Below, in pieces: positions 17,550-25,546 of a stretch of DNA of 34,551 nucleotides (its first letter is position 1; each line of letters begins with the position of its first letter). The stretch is from Prevotella sp. (GTDB taxonomy: Bacteria > Bacteroidota > Bacteroidia > Bacteroidales > Bacteroidaceae). The stretch lies in NCBI GenBank assembly GCA_017389705.1, contig JAFPEE010000228.1:1-34551 (forward strand), written 5' to 3'. A program made the translations under genes and the position numbers. A model generated the notes under the pieces. The model had not been told where the DNA came from. It did not search any database and saw only the letters and a program-made list of their open reading frames with translations.

Positions 17550-17900
17550 ATGGCACTGAATTTAGACAAGAATCTGAAACAGTATTACTCCATCAAGGAG
17601 GTGGCAACTATGTTTGGAGTCAACGAAAGTACGTTGCGCTATTGGGAGAAGGAGTTCCCCTTTCTCAAGCCGAAGAACACGGGACAGGCTAGGATTCGCC
17701 AGTATCAGGAGAAAGATATTGAACAAATTCGCCTTATCCACAATCTGGTGAAGGTGCGTGGCTTCAAGCTTGCGGCAGCCAAGAAAATTATCAACTCCAA
17801 CCGCAATGGTGCTGACCGTGGAGCAGAGGTGCTGTCCAAGCTCATTGATATACGTACAGAATTGCAGGCTCTGAAACACCAGCTGGACTATCTGACATAG
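17550..17900 (+). CDS. MerR-family transcriptional regulator
   Basis: A 116-residue DNA-binding protein. The winged-helix MerR head is clear: YYSIKEVATMFGVNESTLRY (residues 10-29) then WEKEFPFLKPKNTGQ, RIRQYQEKDIEQIRLI and RGFKLAAAKKII, and a short coiled-coil tail (about 92-116) for dimerisation. There is no effector-binding domain, so this is the minimal HTH type common in Bacteroidetes, whose targets are generally unknown. The start at 17550 is chosen because upstream bases are the promoter. The flanking CAZyme genes may be targets, but nothing in the sequence proves it. Confidence 0.88.
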   Translation: MALNLDKNLKQYYSIKEVATMFGVNESTLRYWEKEFPFLKPKNTGQARIRQYQEKDIEQIRLIHNLVKVRGFKLAAAKKIINSNRNGADRGAEVLSKLIDIRTELQALKHQLDYLT

Positions 17901-17910
17901 TCTGAACCTG

Positions 17911-17934
17911 GTCTTTCAGCTGTGTTACCTCACG
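17911..17934. repeat. 24-bp exact repeat, copy 1 (intergenic)
   Basis: Starts GTCTTTCAGC and ends TTACCTCACG, lying just after the merR stop. An identical copy is at 22577-22600, inside the N-terminal coding region of the second GH2 gene in the same orientation. Confidence 0.9.
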
Positions 17935-17969
17935 CGCTCTGATTTGATAATAGTTTTTCGTGGGTAAAC

Positions 17970-18006
17970 GCCCCTCTACACGTTTTTTCGTAGGGGGGGC
18001 TTTTTT
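17970..18006 (+). terminator. Intrinsic terminator after the MerR gene
   Basis: Stem GCCCC..CTAC (17970-17979) with GTAG..GGGGC (17990-18000) around a T-rich loop, followed by TTTTTT. It ends the regulator transcript before the mannanase promoter. Confidence 0.75.
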
Positions 18007-18020
18007 CTCCAAATTTTTTG

Positions 18021-18028
18021 TAACTTTG
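18021..18028 (+). promoter_or_regulatory. -7 element for the GH26 gene
   Basis: TAACTTTG, about 41 bases before the start at 18069, directly after the preceding terminator. No TTTG at standard spacing. Confidence 0.65.
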
Positions 18029-18068
18029 CACCGAAAAGAACTAAAAACAATTTTAAAATGGCAATAAC

Positions 18069-19247
18069 ATGAAACAGCTCGTCATCTTTTTATACCTGTC
18101 AGCATTTGTCATGGGTAATGTCCTGGCACAGACAGCACCTCAACACTCTGATGAGGCAGAACAGTTAATCAAGTGCCTGAAAACCATTGAAGGCCAGAAA
18201 ACCATCTCAGGTGCAATGGCTTGTGTCAACTGGAACTTGAACGAGGCCAAGTGGGTGCATCAACATACCGGGAAATGGCCGGCACTGAATGGTTTCGACT
18301 ATATCCATCATCCTTTTGCCTCTAAGGGTGGATGGATTGACTATACCAACATTAGTGAAATCACCTCATGGAATAATGAGGGGGGGATTGTCACCATCAT
18401 GTGGCATTGGAACGTTCCTGCCAACATGGCTGGCGAATACTCGTTCTACTGGGGTACTGAGTCGGACAAGACCACATTCGATGTGCGTAAAATTTTCAAC
18501 CCGGAGAGTAGCGAATACAAACAGATGATGAAGGACCTCGACCAGATAGCTGGGTATCTGAAACTGCTGAAAGATGCCAAGATTCCTGTCCTCTGGCGTC
18601 CGCTCCATGAGGCTGGTGGCATGTGGTTCTGGTGGGGCCGTGATCCCGATGCCTGTAACGAGCTGTGGCGTGTGATGTATCGACGTTTTCAGGAAGCAGG
18701 CCTCGACAACCTGATCTGGGTGTGGACACAGTCTTCAGCGTGGGGCAAGCCCTATAACGATGGTTACCGATGGTATCCTGGCGATGAGTATGTGGACATT
18801 GTGAGCATAGATGTCTACAACAACAACAATGCCAACAGTATCTATACTTCCTGCTACAAGTTCCTCCATGACTACTCTCCGTCTAAGTTTGTGGCGCTGA
18901 CGGAGTGTGGCAATGTGCCAAACATCAGTAAGCAGTGGAATGCAGGGGCGAAGTGGCTCTTCTTCATGCCTTGGTATGACTACGGACGCACCAACAATCC
19001 TAGCAGTCCCGACTTCAAGAGTGCCAGCCACAGCTGTTGCGATGCGGCCTGGTGGAAGGAGGCATTCTCGAACGACTTCGTGCTCACTCGCGGCGACATG
19101 AAGGCATTACGTCAGAGCACTTCTGGAATCGCTCCCGTTGTTTCCCATAGGAGAGGGGAGGGAGCCTACACTCTGAGCGGCACGCGTGTTGCAAATCCTA
19201 AACACGGTCTCTACATCATTGATGGTAAAAAGGTATCGATCAAATAA
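18069..19247 (+). CDS. GH26 beta-mannanase with a C-terminal tail
   Basis: A 392-residue secreted glycoside hydrolase of clan GH-A, family 26, which cleaves internal beta-1,4-mannosidic bonds. A signal peptide ends at NVLAQ (residue 21). The catalytic acid/base is Glu181 in LWRPLHEAGG, the nucleophile Glu279 in VALTECGN, and WHWNVPA and WVWTQSS are family-typical. The last 27 residues (GAYTLSGTRVANPKHGLYII and DGKKVSIK) resemble the tail found on many Prevotella secreted enzymes and loosely resemble type IX secretion C-terminal signals. The linker before the tail is encoded by a GC-rich imperfect palindrome (19131-19165). A four-codon frame at 18058 precedes the true start. Confidence 0.9.
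   Translation: MKQLVIFLYLSAFVMGNVLAQTAPQHSDEAEQLIKCLKTIEGQKTISGAMACVNWNLNEAKWVHQHTGKWPALNGFDYIHHPFASKGGWIDYTNISEITSWNNEGGIVTIMWHWNVPANMAGEYSFYWGTESDKTTFDVRKIFNPESSEYKQMMKDLDQIAGYLKLLKDAKIPVLWRPLHEAGGMWFWWGRDPDACNELWRVMYRRFQEAGLDNLIWVWTQSSAWGKPYNDGYRWYPGDEYVDIVSIDVYNNNNANSIYTSCYKFLHDYSPSKFVALTECGNVPNISKQWNAGAKWLFFMPWYDYGRTNNPSSPDFKSASHSCCDAAWWKEAFSNDFVLTRGDMKALRQSTSGIAPVVSHRRGEGAYTLSGTRVANPKHGLYIIDGKKVSIK
19131..19165. repeat. GC-rich imperfect palindrome within the GH26 linker
   Basis: GCTCCC (19131-19136) and GGGAGC (19160-19165) flank TTTCCCATAGGAGAGGGGAG. It encodes APVVSHRRGEGA between catalytic domain and tail, and resembles the insert at 30437-30472. Confidence 0.5.
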
Positions 19248-19251
19248 AAAA

Positions 19252-19280
19252 CCTCACAAAGTGGAAATCCCTTTGTGAGG
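19252..19280 (-). terminator. Terminator of the minus-strand unit
   Basis: CCTCACAAAG (19252-19261) pairs with CTTTGTGAGG (19271-19280). The T-run lies on the minus strand only (A-run 19244-19251 on plus), so it serves leftward transcription and not the GH26 gene. Confidence 0.8.
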
Positions 19281-19318
19281 CGTTGTTGAAAATGCAACTT
19301 GACGATAATAGTGCGTAG

Positions 19319-19384
19319 GAACAGGGGAAAAGGTACGGGCAAACAGGGGACGAGACGGCATGAAACAGGGAGCGAGACGGCTTC
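19319..19384. repeat. 22-bp tandem repeat, first set (three units)
   Basis: Units 19319-19340, 19341-19362 and 19363-19384. The last two share AAACAGGG.. and ..CGAGACGGC; the first is more diverged (GAACAGGGG start). Confidence 0.6.
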
Positions 19385-19398
19385 TTGCTTGATTCGGG

Positions 19399-19442
19399 CG
19401 GCCGCCCTTATATATTGGAGCGCCCGCCCTAATATGCTGGAG
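19399..19442. repeat. 22-bp tandem repeat, second set (two units)
   Basis: Units 19399-19420 and 19421-19442 agree at 18 of 22 positions (CG.CCGCCCT.ATAT..TGGAG pattern); a degraded third unit follows from 19443. A perfect 12-bp palindrome, GGGCGGCCGCCC, spans 19396-19407. Confidence 0.65.
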
Positions 19443-19516
19443 CGGTCGGTCATAACCGAGTTTTATTCCTTAGAAGCATCTTTCTTTGTGAAGTAGAGCC
19501 AGCGGCGGTTTTGATG

Positions 19517-19548
19517 CAAAGTTACGAAAAAACGGCGAATAATCCAAA
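19517..19548 (-). promoter_or_regulatory. Consensus promoter pointing into the repeat region
   Basis: Minus-strand TTTG (19548-19545), 20-base spacer, TAACTTTG (19524-19517). No protein gene lies downstream before the terminator at 19280-19252. Confidence 0.75.
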
Positions 19549-19556
19549 TAATTTCG

Positions 19557-19564
19557 TATCTTTG
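19557..19564 (+). promoter_or_regulatory. -7 element for glycerate kinase
   Basis: TATCTTTG, 19 bases ahead of the ATG at 19584; overlaps the region of the divergent minus-strand promoter. Confidence 0.65.
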
Positions 19565-19583
19565 CACCATTATTTTGAATAAG

Positions 19584-20645
19584 ATGAAAATAGTAGTTGC
19601 AATAGATTCATTCAAAGGGTGCCTGACTTCAAAAGAAGCTAATCAGGCTGCAGCAGAGGGTATACGGACTGCGTTGCCGGAGGCGGAAGTTGTACAAGTG
19701 CCTGTCAGCGATGGAGGCGAGGGCTTCATGGAGGCTTTTCATGCAGCCATCGGTGGTGAGCTGGTAGAGTTGACAGTACGCGATCCTCTGATGAGGCCCG
19801 TCTCTGCCCAATATCTGCTGCAAGAAAAGTTAGCCGTGATAGAAATAGCACAAGCCAGCGGACTGACATTGCTTGCCAGAGAAGAACGGAATCCGATGGT
19901 GGCTACCAGTTACGGTACGGGCCAGTTGGTGGCTGATGCAGTCCGAAGAGACGCAAAGCATATCATCGTAGGACTTGGCGGCAGCGCAACCAGTGACGCT
20001 GGTATCGGGATGCTTCGGGCACTCATCGACAGTTTTGCAAAGCATGGCGAGTGGGATGATATCGAGGAGCTGAAGCATGTCCGTTTCACCATTGCTTCCG
20101 ATGTCAAGAATCCGCTGTGCGGTGAGAATGGAGCGGCTCATGTGTTCGGGCCGCAAAAAGGTGCGAAACCAGAGATGGTTCTTCAACTCGATGAACGCGC
20201 CAGGAAGTTTGCAGAAATCTCCGCCAAGCATTTCGGCTATGACCGCTCTGAACAGGAGGGGGCTGGAGCTGCTGGCGGCTTGGGGTATGCTTTCCTGCAA
20301 TATATGAATGCCGACTGCAAGCCTGGCATTGAACTGCTGCTGGACACCATCAAGTTTCAAGATATAGTCAATGATGCCGACCTCGTTATCACAGGTGAAG
20401 GCTCTGCTGACCGTCAGACCTTGATGGGTAAGCTCCCCATGGGAATCCTGAAACAATCAGGCCATGTGCCTGTGTGTCTGATAGCAGGCAAAATCAGTGA
20501 CCGCGAGCATCTGCTAAAGTCTGGTTTCGCCAAGGTGGAGTGCATTAATCCGTCAGTTATCGCATTAGAAGAGGCCATGCGTAAGGAGGTTGCCCAGCGC
20601 AATATCAGCCAGACGGTGAACAGAATCGTATTATCATTTTCTTAA
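19584..20645 (+). CDS. Glycerate kinase (GlxK/GarK family)
   Basis: A 353-residue cytosolic kinase that phosphorylates D-glycerate, giving 2-phosphoglycerate in most members of this family. Recognisable segments: KIVVAIDSFKGCLTSKEANQ at the start, VPVSDGGEGFMEAF, YGTGQLVADAV, IIVGLGGSATSDAGIGML, GAAGGLGYAFLQY and VITGEGSADRQTLMGK. ATG 19584 is chosen over a TTG three codons upstream since the family begins M-K-I/V-V. It feeds sugar-acid carbon (for example from galacturonate or glucarate) into glycolysis, which fits the pectin-degrading neighbours. The stop overlaps the convergent GH2 stop by four bases. Confidence 0.92.
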   Translation: MKIVVAIDSFKGCLTSKEANQAAAEGIRTALPEAEVVQVPVSDGGEGFMEAFHAAIGGELVELTVRDPLMRPVSAQYLLQEKLAVIEIAQASGLTLLAREERNPMVATSYGTGQLVADAVRRDAKHIIVGLGGSATSDAGIGMLRALIDSFAKHGEWDDIEELKHVRFTIASDVKNPLCGENGAAHVFGPQKGAKPEMVLQLDERARKFAEISAKHFGYDRSEQEGAGAAGGLGYAFLQYMNADCKPGIELLLDTIKFQDIVNDADLVITGEGSADRQTLMGKLPMGILKQSGHVPVCLIAGKISDREHLLKSGFAKVECINPSVIALEEAMRKEVAQRNISQTVNRIVLSFS

Positions 20646-22657
20646 TTAACCGCCCCGTCGAGTCTTTCATCATTAATAGGTTGTTTCTGTCGCTTGTTAC
20701 CATTTAGGATGCAGGTACACTCGTCTGAGAGCTTACCGGAGGTGACACGGATGGTGTTCTCGCCCTCGAGGAGCGTGACATCCTTGAAGACGATGCGACC
20801 TATTTCATCTTTGCGAGCTTTGCCGATACGTTTGTCGTTTAAGTAGAGCGTTGCCTGAGGCTGATTGGTGTACACCTTGACATCGGTCTTGGCGTCGGTA
20901 CGTTGCGTATAGCGGCGGGCTGCGATGTAGAGTACGGGCTCGCTGCTCCAGTTGGCCTTGTAGAAATAGTAGGCATCCTTGCGCACTGTTCGGTCGTAGC
21001 TAACGATGCCCTTGTCATTCATGCCACGCTGGTCGCCCTCGTCGCGAATGCTACTGGGGTTGTCGGCATACTGCCAGATGAACTTACACCATGCATAGTC
21101 TCTCGTATGCATGTCGCGCCAGTTCTCTTCATGTACGCGGGCCTGATTCTCTTCGTAGTGAATCTTGTTGGTAACCTTGGGCTCAAAACCATGCTGCAGA
21201 TGACTGCCTGCGGCGCCGTATTCGCAGAGTCCGATGGGCTGCAAACCTGCCTCTTTGTGGGCCTTATCCATGAAATCGCCCACGCCACCTTTTTTCTCGT
21301 AATAGCCGAAATATTTGTTCCATCCGATGCAGTCAGTGATGCCTTGGAACTTGTCCTGATCATAGCAGATGGCGAGGGTGGTCAGTCGCTGGGAATCCAG
21401 CTCTTTCGCCTTTTCGTGCAGACGACGCAGAAAGGTGGCCGGCTCATCGTACTTGAACGACAGTTCGTTGCAGAGGCTCCAGAAGCAGATGGCTGGCGAG
21501 TTGTAGTGTTGCTTCACCATCTCGATCAGGTTCTGCATGACGTTCGCCTCCAGCTGAGGATTCTTCATGTAGCCCGGCGAGTTGTAGCCTCCGGGGCCTG
21601 CGAGGTTCAGTTCCTGCCACACCACGATGCCGCGTTCGTCATATTGCTGTACGTCGTATTTCGAATGCGGATAGTGTACAAAGCGCACGCCCGTACACCC
21701 CAGCTCGCTGATGATGTCGGCATCCTGTCGCATGGCTGCTTCGTTGTAAAGACCACCCGTCCGATAGCCCTCCTCATGACGGCAGACGCCATGCAGGTCC
21801 AAGTGCTGTCCATTGAGGAAGAAACCCTTCTCGGCGTCCAGCGAGAAATAACGCACTCCCGTCTGTTCCGCAACACAGTCTATTACCTTGCCATTTTGCA
21901 GTAGTTCTACGCGCACCTTATATAAATAAGGGTTCTTTCTGCCATTCCAAAGGATTGGATTCTTCAGCTTCACTTTGTCGTCATTAGTTTCTGCGACTAC
22001 CTTACCGTCCTTGTCAACTATGGTGATTCGTAATTCGCTATTCTGAGAACTTTTCTGCGACAGCACAGTCTCTATGCGGAGATCAACCTGCTCTGGAGTC
22101 ACCTTGTCCTGATGGATATATACACCGTTGCTGCCATAGTCAAGTGGCGAGATGCAGTCCTGTCCCGTCACAATGAGCCACACGGGCCGCGTGATGCCGC
22201 CATACATATTGAAGTCTCCTGCCAGCGGTGCCACATCCGTCCGGTAGGCATTGCTCACCACTACGCTCAGCTTGTTGTCACCGGTTTTTAGCTTATCCGT
22301 TATCTCCAGCGTGAAGGCTGTATATCCTCCGGCATGCTGTCCCACGTACTGTTGATTGACAGCCACCTCAGCAAACGAGTTCACACCGTCGAAGCGAAGG
22401 AAGAATCGCTTGTCCTTCCGCTGATTGTCGCTCAGTGTCAGCATGCGTTCATACACATACGTACCGCGTTCGTACTTCATGTCGTCGAACACGTCTGTCA
22501 TGTTCCAAGTATGTGGCACCGTCACGTCCTCCATCTTTGGTTTTCTGTTGACATCGTAGGCTGGATAGAACTTCCAGTCTTTCAGCTGTGTTACCTCACG
22601 AGCCAGCATGCCCTGTGCCGACAATAATAGACCGATTAATAGTAAGAAGTGCTTCAT
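20642..22657 (-). CDS. Glycoside hydrolase family 2 beta-galactosidase-like enzyme
   Basis: A 671-residue secreted GH2 hydrolase: signal peptide (MKHFLLLIGLLLSAQGMLAR), jelly-roll domain (about 22-165, with VPHTWNMTDVF and GVNSFAEVAVN), Ig-like domain (about 170-268), TIM barrel (about 272-560) and a C-terminal Ig-like domain (about 590-660, DAKTDVKVYTNQPQATLYLN). Acid/base Glu398 in CFWSLCNELS and nucleophile Glu479 in IGLCEYGAAG. The 13-codon extension upstream to 22693 is rejected because the signal peptide starts at 22657. Bacteroidetes homologues act on galactosides, but specificity is not readable here. No consensus promoter is seen ahead of it. Confidence 0.88.
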   Translation of the reverse strand: MKHFLLLIGLLLSAQGMLAREVTQLKDWKFYPAYDVNRKPKMEDVTVPHTWNMTDVFDDMKYERGTYVYERMLTLSDNQRKDKRFFLRFDGVNSFAEVAVNQQYVGQHAGGYTAFTLEITDKLKTGDNKLSVVVSNAYRTDVAPLAGDFNMYGGITRPVWLIVTGQDCISPLDYGSNGVYIHQDKVTPEQVDLRIETVLSQKSSQNSELRITIVDKDGKVVAETNDDKVKLKNPILWNGRKNPYLYKVRVELLQNGKVIDCVAEQTGVRYFSLDAEKGFFLNGQHLDLHGVCRHEEGYRTGGLYNEAAMRQDADIISELGCTGVRFVHYPHSKYDVQQYDERGIVVWQELNLAGPGGYNSPGYMKNPQLEANVMQNLIEMVKQHYNSPAICFWSLCNELSFKYDEPATFLRRLHEKAKELDSQRLTTLAICYDQDKFQGITDCIGWNKYFGYYEKKGGVGDFMDKAHKEAGLQPIGLCEYGAAGSHLQHGFEPKVTNKIHYEENQARVHEENWRDMHTRDYAWCKFIWQYADNPSSIRDEGDQRGMNDKGIVSYDRTVRKDAYYFYKANWSSEPVLYIAARRYTQRTDAKTDVKVYTNQPQATLYLNDKRIGKARKDEIGRIVFKDVTLLEGENTIRVTSGKLSDECTCILNGNKRQKQPINDERLDGAVN
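22577..22600. repeat. 24-bp exact repeat, copy 2 (in GH2 coding region)
   Basis: Encodes REVTQLKD at the start of the mature GH2 enzyme (minus strand). Identical to 17911-17934. Confidence 0.9.
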
Positions 22658-22759
22658 ATATAATATGACGTTCCTACTGCTTATTTGTCTCAATCGTCCG
22701 TACGAAGGGGGTTAGCGGCAATGCCGTAGATGTCGGTGTTCATGGTTAGACAAAAGAAA

Positions 22760-22793
22760 AATCGCTAAGTACTTCTTCAGCTGCTTAGCGATT
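22760..22793 (-). terminator. Terminator of the tRNA transcript
   Basis: AATCGCTAAG (22760-22769) pairs with CTTAGCGATT (22784-22793); on the minus strand it is followed by TTTCTTTTG. It insulates the GH2 gene from the tRNA promoter. Confidence 0.85.
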
Positions 22794-22801
22794 CTCTTTG
22801 T

Positions 22802-22871
22802 TGGGGTACCCGGACTCGAACCAGGAAAGGCAGGACCAGAATCTGCAGTGTTACCATTACACCATACCCCA
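22802..22871 (-). tRNA. tRNA-Gln (anticodon CUG)
   Basis: A 70-base cloverleaf: acceptor stem TGGGGTA/TACCCCA, D-arm GTGTAATGGTAACAC, anticodon arm GCAGA-TTCTGGT-CCTGC, T-arm CCTGG-TTCGAGT-CCGGG. The loop has T33, anticodon CTG and G37, which decodes CAG. The anticodon stem closes with an A-C mismatch at 31-39. CCA is not encoded. Confidence 0.92.
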
Positions 22872-22935
22872 ATTTTAAGGGTGCTTGGATGGAGTTGAAA
22901 CTCATCTTCGCAGTGCATTTTCTCGAAATGCGCTG

Positions 22936-22966
22936 CAAAGGTACGACTTTTTTTGAATACAACAAA
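22936..22966 (-). promoter_or_regulatory. Promoter of tRNA-Gln
   Basis: Minus-strand TTTG (22966-22963), 19-base spacer, TACCTTTG (22943-22936), about 65 bases before the mature 5' end. Confidence 0.8.
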
Positions 22967-23037
22967 AAAAAAAGGAGTTTTTTTATAAAAAATTGCAAAA
23001 AATGTTTGTTAGTCACGCTTTTGTCAATATAATCATG

Positions 23038-23045
23038 TATCTTTG
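23038..23045 (+). promoter_or_regulatory. -7 element for the rsfS-ftsH-cdsA operon
   Basis: TATCTTTG, 30 bases ahead of the rsfS ATG. TTTG boxes upstream (23020, 23005) are not at consensus spacing. Confidence 0.6.
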
Positions 23046-23075
23046 TACCCTATAAATACACATTATTATATATTA

Positions 23076-23435
23076 ATGGAACAAACAACACAGCTAGTTG
23101 AATCAATTACCAAAGGAATACAGGAGAAGAAGGGCCAGCACATTGTTGTGGCTGACCTGAAGAGTATCGAGGGGGCCATATGCCGTTATTTCGTCATCTG
23201 CCAGGGCAATTCACCGTCGCAGGTGGAGGCGATAACGGAGTCGATAGGCGAAATGGCCCGCAAGGAACTGGGTGAGAAGCCTGCCACGGTGGCAGGGCTT
23301 GAGAATGCGCAATGGGTGGCCATGGACTACGGTGACGTGCTGGTGCATGTCTTTCTGCCCGATGTGCGTGCTTATTACGACCTGGAGCACTTGTGGGACG
23401 ACGCCGCGCTGACGGAGATTCCCGACCTGGACTAA
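23076..23435 (+). CDS. rsfS: Ribosome silencing factor RsfS
   Basis: A 119-residue RsfS/Iojap-family protein that binds ribosomal protein uL14 and blocks subunit joining when nutrients are short. Family pattern: IVVADLKSIEGAICRYFVIC, SPSQVEAITESI, then AQWVAMDYGDVLVHVFLPDV and YYDLEHLWDDA. The ATG at 23076 is used because the earlier one lies in the promoter. It precedes ftsH by 38 bases, a gene order common in Bacteroidetes. Confidence 0.95.
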   Translation: MEQTTQLVESITKGIQEKKGQHIVVADLKSIEGAICRYFVICQGNSPSQVEAITESIGEMARKELGEKPATVAGLENAQWVAMDYGDVLVHVFLPDVRAYYDLEHLWDDAALTEIPDLD

Positions 23436-23473
23436 ATATGGTATAAAAAAGTAAAAATGGTAAAACAGTAAGA

Positions 23474-25540
23474 ATGGAGAACAGACAACAACCCAACAAT
23501 AAGCCTCAGATGAACATGCCGAAGTTCAACATGAACTGGATTTACGGTTTGGTGCTTATTACGCTTATCATGCTCTATTTCACTACGGGGCAGGAGAACT
23601 CGAGTGTCAAGACAGAGACATCCTATTCGGACTTCAAGACGATGGTCATGAAGGGCTATGCAGAGAAGATAGAGGTCAACAAGTACTCAAATACGCTACA
23701 GATGTATGTCAAGCCGGAGCATATCCGCGACGTTTTTCACCAGGGTGTGCAACAGACGGGCAAGAATCCGAGTGTGACGGTGGCCATAGGCAGCGTGGAC
23801 CAGGTGGAGCAGTTCGTCAACCAGGCCCGTGAACAGGAGAAGTTTACGGGTAAGTTCTCGTACGACAATTCGAAGGACAATGAGTTCTTCAGCTCGTTGC
23901 TGATGAACATCCTGTTCTTTGGCGGCATCATCATGGTGTGGATGTTCATCATGCGCAGGATGGGCGGAGGCTCAGGCATGGGCATGGGCGGCGGCATCTT
24001 CAACGTAGGTAAGTCGAAGGCTCAGATGTACGAGAAAGGCGGCGATCTGGGCATCACGTTCAAGGACGTGGCCGGGCAGGCTGGTGCCAAGCAGGAGATG
24101 CAGGAGATAGTGGATTTCCTGAAGAATCCGCAGAAGTATACTGATCTGGGCGGTAAGATTCCCAAGGGTGCCCTGCTGGTTGGTCCTCCGGGAACAGGTA
24201 AGACACTGTTGGCAAAGGCTGTGGCCGGCGAGGCCGGGGTTCCCTTCTTCTCGATGTCGGGTTCAGACTTTGTGGAGATGTTTGTGGGTGTAGGTGCTTC
24301 GCGTGTACGTGACCTTTTCGAGAAGGCGAAGCAGAAAGCTCCCTGTATTATCTTCATTGACGAGATTGACGCCGTGGGCCGTGCCCGTTCGAAGAATCCT
24401 TCCATGGGCGGCAACGACGAGCGCGAGAATACGCTGAATGCGCTGCTGACGGAGATGGATGGTTTTGGCACCAATAGTGGCATCATCACGCTGGCAGCTA
24501 CCAACCGTGCTGATATGCTGGACTCGGCACTGCTGCGCGCAGGCCGTTTTGACCGTCAGATACATGTTGACCTGCCTGACCTGAACGAGCGCAAGGAAGT
24601 ATTTATGGTGCACCTGAAGCCGCTGAAGCTGGACAATACGGTGGATGTGGACTTCCTGGCCCGACAGACTCCGGGTTTCTCAGGTGCGGATATTGCCAAC
24701 GTCTGCAACGAGGCGGCGCTGATAGCAGCGCGCTTCAACCGTGAGAAGGTCGGCAAGCAGGACTTCCTGGACGCTGTAGACCGCATCATAGGCGGTCTGG
24801 AGAAGAAGACCAAGGTGATGACGGATGCCGAGAAAAAGTCGATAGCCATCCATGAGGCTGGCCATGCCACCATATCATGGTTCACCGAGTTTGCCAACCC
24901 GTTGGTAAAGGTAAGCATCGTACCTCGCGGACGAGCCTTGGGAGCAGCCTGGTATCTTCCTGAGGAGCGTGTGCTGCAGACCAAGGAGGCCATGCTGGAC
25001 GAGATGTGCTCGCTGCTGGGCGGTAGGGCTGCCGAGGAGCTGTTTATAGGGCATATCTCAACAGGTGCCATGAACGACCTGGAGCGTACCACCAAGCAGG
25101 CTTACGGTATGGTGGCCTATGCTGGTATGAGTGACAAGCTTCCCAATCTGTGCTACTACAACCAGCAGGAATACTCGTTCCAGAAGCCTTACTCGGAGAC
25201 GACGGCGAAGATTATGGACGACGAGGTGCTGAAGATGGTGAACGAGCAGTACGAGCGCGCTAAGCAGATACTGACGGAGCACAAGGAGGGTCATGCCCAG
25301 CTGGCTCAGCTGCTGGTGGAGCGTGAGGTCATCTTTGCCGACGACGTGGAGAAGATATTCGGCAAGCGTCCGTGGACCAGCCGTGCCGAGGAACTGCTGG
25401 AGGCTCAGCAGCGTGCCGAGGCTGAGGCCATGGCAGAGCGCAGGGCGAAAGAGCTGGGACTCATCCCCGAGACTCCTGAGACTCCCGAAACCCCTGAATC
25501 CTCCGAGCCTTCTGATAAAGAACCGGAAACTAAAAACTAA
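23474..25540 (+). CDS. ftsH: ATP-dependent zinc metalloprotease FtsH
   Basis: A 688-residue membrane AAA+ protease that degrades misassembled membrane proteins and regulators. Two membrane segments (about 21-38 and 140-160) flank a periplasmic domain; a Gly/Met-rich linker follows; the AAA domain has Walker A GPPGTGKT (237-244), Walker [10 protein letters not shown], and the second region of homology [20 protein letters not shown]; the protease zinc site is HEAGH (460-464). The tail has repeated ETP units ([17 protein letters not shown]). It is the middle gene of the rsfS-ftsH-cdsA block; cdsA starts 6 bases downstream. Confidence 0.97.
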   Translation: MENRQQPNNKPQMNMPKFNMNWIYGLVLITLIMLYFTTGQENSSVKTETSYSDFKTMVMKGYAEKIEVNKYSNTLQMYVKPEHIRDVFHQGVQQTGKNPSVTVAIGSVDQVEQFVNQAREQEKFTGKFSYDNSKDNEFFSSLLMNILFFGGIIMVWMFIMRRMGGGSGMGMGGGIFNVGKSKAQMYEKGGDLGITFKDVAGQAGAKQEMQEIVDFLKNPQKYTDLGGKIPKGALLVGPPGTGKTLLAKAVAGEAGVPFFSMSGSDFVEMFVGVGASRVRDLFEKAKQKAPCIIFIDEIDAVGRARSKNPSMGGNDERENTLNALLTEMDGFGTNSGIITLAATNRADMLDSALLRAGRFDRQIHVDLPDLNERKEVFMVHLKPLKLDNTVDVDFLARQTPGFSGADIANVCNEAALIAARFNREKVGKQDFLDAVDRIIGGLEKKTKVMTDAEKKSIAIHEAGHATISWFTEFANPLVKVSIVPRGRALGAAWYLPEERVLQTKEAMLDEMCSLLGGRAAEELFIGHISTGAMNDLERTTKQAYGMVAYAGMSDKLPNLCYYNQQEYSFQKPYSETTAKIMDDEVLKMVNEQYERAKQILTEHKEGHAQLAQLLVEREVIFADDVEKIFGKRPWTSRAEELLEAQQRAEAEAMAERRAKELGLIPETPETPETPESSEPSDKEPETKN

Positions 25541-25546
25541 AGCGTT

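Larger units (their letters stand above)
19251..19510 (-). ncRNA. Candidate minus-strand small RNA with 22-bp repeats
   Basis: A full consensus promoter on the minus strand (19548-19517) points leftwards, and a hairpin at 19280-19252 is followed on that strand by TTTTTTATTTG, a good intrinsic terminator. The roughly 260 bases between hold two sets of 22-bp imperfect tandem repeats. An 80-codon frame (19453-19211) exists but reads through the terminator and has no recognisable features, so an RNA product, or a very short peptide, is more likely. Size, ends and function are inferred. Confidence 0.5.

Noticed and set aside
19319-19442. CRISPR array
   Set aside because: Units are adjacent, imperfect and without unique spacers; no cas genes are nearby.
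19211-19453. An 80-codon minus-strand frame in the repeat region
   Set aside because: It reads through the terminator at 19280-19252 and into the GH26 3' end; built largely of the 22-bp repeats.
22690-22743. A 17-codon minus-strand leader peptide (MNTDIYGIAANPLRTDD)
   Set aside because: No promoter, no attenuator structure, and no link to the GH2 start could be shown.
22712-22918. A 68-codon minus-strand frame across the tRNA region
   Set aside because: It overlaps the tRNA-Gln gene and its terminator; the frame is open by chance.
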